From an uncultured Acetatifactor sp. (lineage in GTDB: Bacteria; Bacillota; Clostridia; Lachnospirales; Lachnospiraceae): a stretch of DNA of 7,293 bases. The DNA is taken from assembly GCA_910578995.1 (NCBI GenBank), contig CAJTSY010000134.1:1-7293 (forward strand). The letters run 5' to 3'. Shown piece after piece: positions 1 to 5,394 of this stretch (positions are counted from its first letter, which is position 1; the number at the start of each line of letters is the position of its first letter). The notes beneath the pieces were generated by a model. That model was not told the origin of the DNA and searched no databases. It saw only the letters and a list, made by a program, of their open reading frames with translations. A program made the position numbers and the translations under genes.

Positions 1-44
1 TGAGATAGGTTATCTTTTCGAGCGTTTACACTGGCACCAGGGGT

Positions 45-854
45 ATGCCATCGAAAAAAAACGAATTTCCTATTTTGGAATACAGTACGGACAAAGTCGC
101 CGTTATCAATCCGGACAGAGATGCCGCTAAACCGGATCGGGACGGCCAGGGCGGGGGCGGATTCGGGCGGTTTCCCCGACTCTGCCTGATGACATTCTTC
201 GAGGAAGTGCTTGCCAGGGCAGTGGAGCGGTATGGGGGAGAGAAGATAGGGGCCTATGCCTCCGAGATGAAGGATTTTCCGGTATACCGTTTTACTGTAA
301 ACGGGACGGAAATTTGCGCCGTTCAGGCAGCAGTGGCGTCCGGATCCATCGCCATGATGACGGAGATGCTCTACGGCTGCGGGGTGGAAGTAATCGTCTG
401 CTGCGGAGGCTGCGGCGTACTGGACGACATTCCGGAGGGAGACGTGATTATCCCTGTGCGGGCTTTGCGGGATGAGGGCGCTTCCTATAAATATCTGCCC
501 CCGGCCCGGTTTATTGAGCTGCAGCCGGGCCCCATAGAGAGCTTCCGGAATGTTCTGGAGGGACACGGCATTCCCTACATAGAGTGCGCAACCTGGTCCA
601 CGGACGGTTTCTACCGGGAGACTCAGGAGATGGTTGCCTTCCGGAGGGAGGAGGGCTGTAAGGTGGTGGAGATGGAATGCGCCACTATGGCCGCCATTGC
701 CAGTTTCCGGGGCAAGACCTTCGGACAGCTCCTTTACAGCGGGGATATCCTCATCGGTGGCGCGGAAGACTATGACGACAGGGCCTGGTACAATAATGTT
801 TCCGCCAGGGAGAGATTGTTTTCCCTTGCCCTGGAGGCGCTGTGCAGGCTGTAA
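45..854 (+). CDS. Nucleoside phosphorylase (PNP/UDP phosphorylase family)
   Basis: A 269-residue protein of the PF01048 fold, which cleaves purine or pyrimidine nucleosides with phosphate to give free base and ribose-1-phosphate in the cytoplasm. Seen: the glycine-rich CCGGCGVLDDIPEGDVIIP stretch (residues 119-137), DEGASYKYLPP (143-153), STDGFYRET (185-193), the nucleoside-binding VVEMECA (207-213) and a late YSGD (231-234) where the family places its catalytic acidic residue. The order matches the clostridial COG2820-like group. The N-terminal KNEFPILEY is kept because such homologues start similarly. The start is uncertain: ATG 45 has only AGGGG one base upstream, and an in-frame stop at 6-8 rules out a longer form. 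The next ATG (189) would lose the N-terminal segment and has no clear ribosome site. Residues 31-43 are an unusual glycine-rich linker coded by G-runs. Substrate cannot be told from sequence. Confidence 0.85.
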   Translation: MPSKKNEFPILEYSTDKVAVINPDRDAAKPDRDGQGGGGFGRFPRLCLMTFFEEVLARAVERYGGEKIGAYASEMKDFPVYRFTVNGTEICAVQAAVASGSIAMMTEMLYGCGVEVIVCCGGCGVLDDIPEGDVIIPVRALRDEGASYKYLPPARFIELQPGPIESFRNVLEGHGIPYIECATWSTDGFYRETQEMVAFRREEGCKVVEMECATMAAIASFRGKTFGQLLYSGDILIGGAEDYDDRAWYNNVSARERLFSLALEALCRL

Positions 855-907
855 AAATTCGATTTTTTTATCCGGCAAGGTACCTGCGTTTCGGAATGTG
901 ATCAGGT

Positions 908-945
908 GACTGACGGAGGTGCTGTCAGTCGATATTTGTCATTTC
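908..945 (+). terminator. Possible weak terminator hairpin
   Basis: GACTGAC (908-914) and GTCAGTC (924-930) form a perfect 7-bp stem with a 9-base loop. It lies 53 bases after the nucleoside phosphorylase stop and ahead of the next promoter, where a terminator would be expected. The bases that follow (GATATTTGTCATTT) are T-rich but hold no uninterrupted U-run, so intrinsic termination would be weak. An A/T-only hairpin right at the stop codon (853-858 with 862-867, then TT) could help. Confidence 0.35.
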
Positions 946-962
946 TGCTCTTATCTTTTATG

Positions 963-991
963 TTGAATTATAACAAAAACAAAGTTATAAT
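963..991 (+). promoter_or_regulatory. Vegetative sigma-70/SigA-type promoter
   Basis: TTGAAT (963-968) and a perfect TATAAT (986-991) are separated by exactly 17 bases. Transcription would start near 998, giving a leader of about 25 bases before the ATG at 1023, with GAGG (1011-1014) as ribosome site. It is the only near-consensus promoter I found in the window and probably drives the 1023-3181 unit. Confidence 0.75.
968..990. promoter_or_regulatory. Operator-like inverted repeat inside the promoter
   Basis: TTATAAC (968-974) and GTTATAA (984-990) are perfect inverted copies separated by 9 bases, 23 bp overall. The left arm touches the last base of the -35 box and the right arm covers most of the -10 box, so a dimeric protein bound here would block RNA polymerase. 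The first gene downstream encodes a winged-helix protein, and AbiEi-type antitoxins are known to repress their own promoter through inverted repeats, so autoregulation is the likely reading. Some of the symmetry is forced by the A/T-rich -10 sequence. Confidence 0.6.
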
Positions 992-1022
992 ACAAATATA
1001 AGTAAAGAAAGAGGCGGGCACA

Positions 1023-1982
1023 ATGGAATATTTACATTATGTTTTGGGTATCTGCGTTGCTTATATAGATGATCCTCCGAAATCCATGCCGAATTATATC
1101 CATGCCCGGTATCGGTTTCAAAAGGTTACGTTGGATGGGAAGGCGGCTGTCTTCCTTTATCCCAAAACGGAACTGGACGCGGCGAGCGCCGTCAAAAAAC
1201 ATGTTGACAGGGTGCAGAGAACGGAAGGAGTGCCGGTAGTCATTGTTCCGACGCAGCTGACATACAGAGAGAAAGAGTATCTTCTCCGTGATCATATTCC
1301 GTTTATCGTAGAGGGCAGGCAGATATATCTTCCCTTTCTGGCAGTTTATCTTCAGGAACGGGGAGACGGCGAGCGGCAGGGGACAGAGGTCATGCTTCCG
1401 TCTGCCCAGCTGCTGCTTCTCAGCTATATTTATCAGGGCTGTGGGGAGCTTTTGACGAGCGAGGCATCCTGTCAGTTGTCGCTCACCCCTACGTCGATTT
1501 CCAGAGCCTCCAGACAGCTGGAGGATATGGGGCTTATACGAACGGAAAAAAGAGGTGTGCAGAAGGTTATTTTTTCTGAAAAGACCCCGGAAAATCTTTT
1601 TAGGGATGCAAAAAAATTTTTATGTAATCCGGTAAAGCGGAAGATCTATGTGCCAAAAGTGAAAATAAAGCAAAAACTGCCTATAAGCGGTTATTCTGCC
1701 CTTGCCGAGTATTCCATGCTGAATCCGCCTGTAGTGGAAAGTTTTGCCACGGACAGTGTGGCGATGTGGGATAGTGTTGCTTCGAAAAAACTGTATGATT
1801 CGGATGACCAGTGCGCGGTGGAGCTTTGGCGCTATGATCCGAATAGGCTGGCGGAGGGCGGAGCCGTGGACAGGCTTTCCCTTGCTCTTGCGCTCCGCGA
1901 CGAAAGGGATGAGCGGATAGAAGAGGCTATAGAGGAAATGCTTGCGGGGGTATGGAAGGATATTCATGGTAAGAGGGATTGA
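1023..1982 (+). CDS. Winged-helix (MarR/AbiEi-like) regulator, probable antitoxin
   Basis: A 319-residue protein in three parts. Residues 1-115 are an N-terminal domain with alternating strands and the pattern PVVIVPTQLTYREKEYLLRD then IPFIVEGRQIYLPFL (92-106). Residues 126-184 form a winged helix-turn-helix, with likely recognition helix TPTSISRASRQLEDMGLI (155-172) and a wing RTEKRGVQKVIF. Residues 221-312 form a C-terminal domain with SGYSALAEYSML, ELWRYDP and VDRLSLALALRDERDERIEEA. I recognise this architecture as the MarR-annotated protein that sits before nucleotidyltransferase genes in gut anaerobes. ATG 1023 has GAGG 8 bases upstream. The gene overlaps the next by 17 bases, which implies translational coupling. 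Pairing suggests an antitoxin role like AbiEi, but AbiEi normally has its winged helix at the N-terminus, so the assignment is by analogy. A stand-alone regulator is the alternative. Confidence 0.75.
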   Translation: MEYLHYVLGICVAYIDDPPKSMPNYIHARYRFQKVTLDGKAAVFLYPKTELDAASAVKKHVDRVQRTEGVPVVIVPTQLTYREKEYLLRDHIPFIVEGRQIYLPFLAVYLQERGDGERQGTEVMLPSAQLLLLSYIYQGCGELLTSEASCQLSLTPTSISRASRQLEDMGLIRTEKRGVQKVIFSEKTPENLFRDAKKFLCNPVKRKIYVPKVKIKQKLPISGYSALAEYSMLNPPVVESFATDSVAMWDSVASKKLYDSDDQCAVELWRYDPNRLAEGGAVDRLSLALALRDERDERIEEAIEEMLAGVWKDIHGKRD

Positions 1983-2724
1983 GAGTTTCAAAGAATGGTT
2001 TCGGGGATATGAGGAACAGTATGCGATCATAGGCGGAACAGCCTGCGATTTACTGATGGCCGGTGAGGGACTTGACTTCCGCGCGACAAAGGATATCGAT
2101 CTTGTGCTGATCGTGGAAGCGCTGGATGTAACATTCGGAAGAAGATTCTGGGAGTATGTCAATAAAGCAGGATATGAGCACAGGAATAAAAGCACGGGAG
2201 AGCCTCAGTTCTACCGCTTCGCGAATCCGTCCTTACGAGAATACCCGGCGATGATTGAGCTGTTTGCGAGAAAGCCGGACATTATTATGCTCCCGGAAGA
2301 CGCGGTGCTTTCTCCGCTTCCGATAGAGGGAGATGTATCCAGTCTTTCGGCTATTCTGCTAAATGATGATTACTATGAATTTTTAAGACAGGGAAGAGTC
2401 CGGGTGGATGGTGTTACCGTTTTGGATACGCCGTATCTGATTCCCTTTAAGGCTAAGGCGTGGATGGATTTATCTGACAGAAAAGCCGCCGGCGGGCAGG
2501 TGGACAGCAGGAATATACGAAAACACAAAAATGACGTATTTCGATTGACAGAGCTGCTTGATCGGAACAGGAAGACGGCTATGTATGTTCCGAATGCAGT
2601 TTTGGATGATATTAGAGCATTCATAGAGAGAATGGCATTGGAGGAAGTTGATTTGAAGCAGCTTGGAATCCTGGGAAAGACAAAGGAAGTCATCCTGGAG
2701 GAGTTGCGTTCTCTATATGGATAA
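1966..2724 (+). CDS. AbiEii-like nucleotidyltransferase, probable toxin
   Basis: A 252-residue protein of the DNA polymerase beta-like nucleotidyltransferase superfamily. Seen: the nucleotide-binding IIGGTACDLL (21-30), the metal-binding pair in FRATKDIDLVL (D43, D45), a likely third acidic residue in MIELF (E98), lysines in IPFKAKAWMDLSDRK (159-173), and KHKNDVFRL (187-194) matching the late basic and acidic motif of AbiEii/MenT-like enzymes. Members transfer nucleotides to tRNA or other acceptors, and several are growth-inhibiting toxins of type IV systems. ATG 1966 is preferred because GGAAGGA (1954-1960) lies 5 bases upstream; a TTG at 1942 would add eight residues but lacks such a site. 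The start is inside the regulator gene. All catalytic motifs look intact. The target is unknown, and toxicity is inferred from the pairing, not shown by sequence. Confidence 0.82.
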   Translation: MVRGIESFKEWFRGYEEQYAIIGGTACDLLMAGEGLDFRATKDIDLVLIVEALDVTFGRRFWEYVNKAGYEHRNKSTGEPQFYRFANPSLREYPAMIELFARKPDIIMLPEDAVLSPLPIEGDVSSLSAILLNDDYYEFLRQGRVRVDGVTVLDTPYLIPFKAKAWMDLSDRKAAGGQVDSRNIRKHKNDVFRLTELLDRNRKTAMYVPNAVLDDIRAFIERMALEEVDLKQLGILGKTKEVILEELRSLYG

Positions 2725-2740
2725 GACAGGGAGGGAATCG

Positions 2741-3181
2741 ATGTTTATCAATACTGATTTTTTAAGGGATGACGAAATACGGTTGGAATTGGAAAAGACG
2801 GTTGACGGCGATTTGGAAAAGGACTGGGTTCCCGCGTATCATTTTTTCATTGCAAATAAGGAAGGCGCCAGGATGGGGAGCTGTGATCTGCGTATCGGCC
2901 ATAATGAAAAGTTGTACTTCGGCGGAAATATAGGATACCGTGTGGAAGAGGAATACAGGGGAAACCATTATGCCGGGAAAGCCTGTCTGCTGCTGTTCGA
3001 ACTGGCGAGGAAGCATGGATTGGAATATGTGATTATAACATGCAATCCGGATAATGTCGCTTCAAGAAAAACCTGCGAATATGCAGGAGGCAGGCTCCTG
3101 GAGACTGCGCAGCTGCCTCCGGACAACGACATGCGCGAAAAGGGAGAAACGGAAAAATGTATTTTCCGGTTTGATTTATAG
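2741..3181 (+). CDS. GNAT-family N-acetyltransferase
   Basis: A 146-residue acetyl-CoA-dependent acetyltransferase of the RimJ/RimL-like GNAT type. Seen: the beta4 strand GGNIGYRVEEEYRG (61-74), the acetyl-CoA pyrophosphate loop R73-GNHYAGKA81, the helix ACLLLFELARKHGL, and ITCNPDNVASRKTCEYAGGRLL (99-120), which is the typical motif B region. The length is usual for the family. ATG 2741 is chosen because AGGGAGGG (2728-2735) sits 5 bases upstream. An in-frame ATG at 2717 overlaps the previous stop but has its nearest GGAGGAG 13 bases away. The gene begins 16 bases after the nucleotidyltransferase and shares its low GC content, so it is likely the third gene of that operon. Acceptor substrate is unknown: it could be a passenger enzyme, or a modifier linked to the toxin-like pair. 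Confidence 0.85.
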   Translation: MFINTDFLRDDEIRLELEKTVDGDLEKDWVPAYHFFIANKEGARMGSCDLRIGHNEKLYFGGNIGYRVEEEYRGNHYAGKACLLLFELARKHGLEYVIITCNPDNVASRKTCEYAGGRLLETAQLPPDNDMREKGETEKCIFRFDL

Positions 3182-3275
3182 ACAGTGATTCGGGTTTGAA
3201 GTTTTTTGGAGATGTATTGTCTGCAGTAAGGTGAGTGTTTTTTTCTACAACAAGTTAAAGAAATGCAGCAGTTAC

Positions 3276-3371
3276 TTTCCGGCAATTCCAAGAATAAAGA
3301 TTGGGTGAAAATTGCGATGTCAGGCCGGACAGGCTGCCGGAAAAGGCAAATAGGGAACCCGCCGAAGCGGG
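3276..3371 (+). promoter_or_regulatory. Candidate structured RNA leader before the activase gene
   Basis: In the 203-base gap, TTTCCGGCA (3276-3284) pairs perfectly over 9 bp with TGCCGGAAA (3335-3343), enclosing 50 bases. Inside, CCAA (3288-3291) can pair with TTGG (3301-3304). The CCGG at 3337-3340 can instead pair with CCGG at 3325-3328, so two folds compete. A second hairpin, CCCGC-CGAA-GCGGG (3358-3371), ends one base before the AGAGGT ribosome site of the next gene. This is compatible with a cis-acting regulator of translation. I could not match it to a riboswitch class I know, and chance pairing remains possible. Confidence 0.4.
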
Positions 3372-3384
3372 CAGAGGTAACGAA

Positions 3385-4182
3385 ATGACAACAGATTATT
3401 TACAGACAAAAGGAAGAATCTTCGACATACAGCGTTATTCCATCCATGACGGAACGGGAATCCGTACCATCTGTTTCCTGAAGGGCTGCGTGCTGCGGTG
3501 CAAATGGTGCTGCAACCCGGAATCCCAGGAGTACCGTATCCAGGAGATGGTTGTCCAGGGCAAGACGAAAACCATCGGCCGGGACGTGACGGTGGCGGAG
3601 GTCATGGAGACCGTGGAGAAGGACAGGCCCTATTACAACCGCTCCGGCGGAGGACTGACCCTGTCCGGGGGAGAAAGCCTCTGTCAGCCGGAATTTGCAA
3701 GAGATTTGCTTCACGCGGCGAAGGCGGTGGGAATTAATACCGCAATGGAGAGCATGGCCTGTGCCAAATGGGAGGTAATTGCGGAGATCCTGCCCTGGCT
3801 TGACCATTACCTGTGTGATATCAAACATATGGACAGCGCCAAACACAAGCTCTTTACCGGGAAGGGCAATGAGCTGATGCTTGAGAATGCCCGGAAGATT
3901 GCCGAATCCGGCCAGACGTATCTCAGTATACGGGTGCCCGTGATTCCCACCTTCAATGATACGCCGGAGGAAGTGAAAGCCATTGCGCGCTTTGCGGACT
4001 CCCTGCCAGGGGTGGAGGAAATCTACCTGCTGCCTTACCACAGACTTGGGCAGGATAAGTACGCGGGGCTTGGCAGGACTTATGAGCTGCCGGACATCCT
4101 GCCGCCGGAAGCGGAGCATATGGAGCGGCTGAAGAGGGAAGTGGAGAGCTGGACGAAATTAAAATGTCATATTGGCGGCTGA
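3385..4182 (+). CDS. Glycyl-radical enzyme activating protein (radical SAM)
   Basis: A 265-residue radical-SAM enzyme related to pyruvate formate-lyase activase. It would use a [4Fe-4S] cluster and SAM to abstract hydrogen from a glycine of a partner enzyme. Seen: the family signature FDIQRYSIHDGTGIRTICFLKGC (13-35), the cluster cysteines C35, C39 and C42 (CxxxCxxC), LTLSGGES (91-98) for SAM binding, CDIKHMD (144-150), RVPVIPTFND (183-192) and LLPYHRLGQDKY (215-226). After C43-NPE the chain goes straight to VTVAEVM, so it lacks the extra ferredoxin-like cysteine insert of many non-PFL activases. Two usual features differ: the residue after GGE is S, not P, and the ETSG-like motif reads MESMACAKW (121-129). 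ATG 3385 has AGAGGT (3373-3378) 6 bases upstream. The partner glycyl-radical enzyme is not in this window, so the substrate cannot be named. Confidence 0.88.
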   Translation: MTTDYLQTKGRIFDIQRYSIHDGTGIRTICFLKGCVLRCKWCCNPESQEYRIQEMVVQGKTKTIGRDVTVAEVMETVEKDRPYYNRSGGGLTLSGGESLCQPEFARDLLHAAKAVGINTAMESMACAKWEVIAEILPWLDHYLCDIKHMDSAKHKLFTGKGNELMLENARKIAESGQTYLSIRVPVIPTFNDTPEEVKAIARFADSLPGVEEIYLLPYHRLGQDKYAGLGRTYELPDILPPEAEHMERLKREVESWTKLKCHIGG

Positions 4183-4219
4183 GCGTGAGAAACGGAGAAA
4201 ACATCATATTGACGGCTGA
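4167..4219 (+). repeat. Short direct repeat across the activase stop codon
   Basis: TCATATTGGCGGCTGA (4167-4182) recurs as TCATATTGACGGCTGA (4204-4219), 15 of 16 bases identical, 37 bases apart. The first copy encodes the last residues and TGA stop of the activase. Similarity fades after the core. It may be the remains of a small tandem duplication or of slippage at a cassette junction. Confidence 0.6.
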
Positions 4220-4265
4220 AAAGAAACAACGGGCGCCGAAAAACGCGGGGGAAGGAATAAACGGT

Positions 4266-4826
4266 ATGGCAGTATTTTATCTTGTAAGGCACGGAGAGGC
4301 AGATTATGATCATATGCTTGAAAAGGGATTCTGGGGTTTTGGAAGGGATTTTGCCCCCTTATCCCCCAAAGGAAGACAGCAGGCGGAGACGGCGGCCAGG
4401 GATGTCCGGCTGAAATCTGCGGAGATTATCGTATCCTCTCCCTACACCAGAGCCCTGCAGACAGCCCAGATCATTTCGAAAGAGACCGGGATATGCGTTG
4501 AGGTGGATGTGGATTTACATGAATGGGTACCGGATCAGGACAATTTATATACCACATCGGAGGAAAGCTTTGCATTTGCCCGGGAATTCACGGAATGGAA
4601 GGGTGAGTATCCGCCGGGCGTGAAGTTCAGATGGGAAACGCTTACATCCATGAGACAGAGGATGAGGGGTGTGGCGGACAGGTATTCGGATTACAGCAAA
4701 GTTATCCTTGTCGGCCATGGGATGGCGTTTCGGTGTCTGACTTATATAGAAAAAATGCACCCGGGAGGAATAGTTGAATGTACCTACCGGAAAGGACAGC
4801 CGGAATGCGAATACTCTTTTACTTAA
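4266..4826 (+). CDS. Histidine phosphatase family protein
   Basis: A 186-residue member of the phosphoglycerate-mutase-like (PF00300) family, which forms a phosphohistidine intermediate. Seen: the N-terminal YLVRHGEAD (5-13) with catalytic H9 and phosphate-binding R8, LSPKGRQQAE (32-41), SSPYTRALQTA (57-67) with second phosphate-binding R62, an acidic residue E86 in DLHEW, and the second catalytic histidine in LVGHGMAFRC (148-157, H151). All core residues are present, so it should be active. Length fits the small single-domain phosphatases such as CobC- or SixA-like proteins, but nothing nearby points to cobalamin or a phosphorelay. ATG 4266 follows GGGGGAAGGA (4247-4256) by 9 bases. The next gene begins 25 bases downstream and is probably co-transcribed. 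Substrate unknown. Confidence 0.88.
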   Translation: MAVFYLVRHGEADYDHMLEKGFWGFGRDFAPLSPKGRQQAETAARDVRLKSAEIIVSSPYTRALQTAQIISKETGICVEVDVDLHEWVPDQDNLYTTSEESFAFAREFTEWKGEYPPGVKFRWETLTSMRQRMRGVADRYSDYSKVILVGHGMAFRCLTYIEKMHPGGIVECTYRKGQPECEYSFT

Positions 4827-4851
4827 AAGCGCAGGCGGACAGGAGGAAGCA

Positions 4852-5340
4852 ATGAGGAATACAGACAGGATTGTCCGATGCCTTCTGCCGGAGATAGAGG
4901 GCAGAGAAGTATTGGAAGTTGCCTGCGGCACGGCGGAGTTCTCGCTTTCTGCAGCCAGATGGGCAAAGCGGGTTACCTGCATCGACATAGAGGAAAGCCG
5001 CCTGGACGAGAGGGTGAAGGAACAGGATAATATCTGCTTTCGGGTTATGGACGCGTCCAAAATGGATTTTGAAGGCGAAGCCTTCGATACGATAATTGTA
5101 TACAACGCCATTTACCATATAAAAGATCAATATGATGAGATTTTGGAGGAATGCAGGCGGGTTTTAAAGCCGGAGGGGCATATCTTTCTGATCTCCACAT
5201 GGAAGTTGGATCTTGCCCTTATGAGGGAGAAGTTCGGCGGAACCCAGGGACCGATGGAAGGGGAGCATTTTGTCGGGGAAGAATATTCGAACCAGGGGAA
5301 AGGCATCCGGGAAGGCGGGATCATACGGCTTGGAAAATAA
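4852..5340 (+). CDS. Short class I SAM-dependent methyltransferase
   Basis: A 162-residue protein with a Rossmann-type methyltransferase core. Seen: motif I EVLEVACGTAEFSL (19-32), the acidic end of beta2 in TCIDIEESRLDE (42-53), RVMDASKMDF (64-73), motif IV AFDTIIVYNAIYHI (77-90), and VLKPEGHIFLIST (104-116). In such proteins this is the Methyltransf_11/25 pattern. ATG 4852 has AGGAGG (4841-4846) 5 bases upstream. The protein is short: after the beta5 strand only about 45 residues follow, without an obvious beta6/beta7 hairpin, and the last 25 residues are charged and glycine-rich. It may be a minimal form, or it may have lost its C-terminus to a frameshift or deletion. It sits between the phosphatase (25-base gap) and a second methyltransferase (54-base gap). 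Methyl acceptor unknown. Confidence 0.8.
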   Translation: MRNTDRIVRCLLPEIEGREVLEVACGTAEFSLSAARWAKRVTCIDIEESRLDERVKEQDNICFRVMDASKMDFEGEAFDTIIVYNAIYHIKDQYDEILEECRRVLKPEGHIFLISTWKLDLALMREKFGGTQGPMEGEHFVGEEYSNQGKGIREGGIIRLGK

Positions 5341-5382
5341 AGGAAGGAAATTTGCAGGTGGTCTTGAGTATAGACTGAGTTT

Positions 5383-5394
5383 GTGGAGGTCCAC
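5383..5394 (+). promoter_or_regulatory. Ribosome binding site inside a small hairpin
   Basis: GTGG-AGGT-CCAC is a near-palindrome whose loop and 5' arm contain the GGAGGT ribosome site (5385-5390), and it ends directly before ATG 5395. It decides the start: the in-frame GTG at 5383 is itself part of the ribosome site and is not used as a start. The 4-bp stem could modestly damp initiation. Confidence 0.45.

Noticed and set aside
3..18. AGATA-GGT-TATCT hairpin followed by TTTT at the window edge
   Set aside because: A 5-bp, A/T-rich stem with a 3-base loop is too weak to call a terminator, and the upstream gene is not visible.
634..909. 91-codon frame overlapping the phosphorylase end
   Set aside because: It is an out-of-frame shadow of a well-supported gene, with no domain signal of its own.
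959..1000. Tiny 13-codon frame starting ATGTTGAAT
   Set aside because: It overlaps the promoter itself and lies before the predicted transcription start.
3230..3371. Resemblance of GGTGAAAATTGCG and TAGGGAACCCG to cobalamin-riboswitch pieces
   Set aside because: The pieces are in the wrong order and spacing, and the conserved B12-box and core junction are missing.
3301..3384. In-frame TTG start at 3301 that would add 28 residues to the activase
   Set aside because: No ribosome site, and the added residues do not resemble the family; ATG 3385 has a good site and starts just before the family signature.
3400..4119. 239-codon open frame on the minus strand
   Set aside because: It lies wholly opposite the clear activase gene, has no recognisable domain, and is explained by the GC-rich codon pattern of that gene. 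The same applies to minus-strand frames at 1620-2195 and 4545-5111.
4164..4265. Longer start of the phosphatase overlapping the activase end
   Set aside because: The 34 extra residues precede the conserved strand that opens these phosphatases; ATG 4266 has a strong ribosome site.
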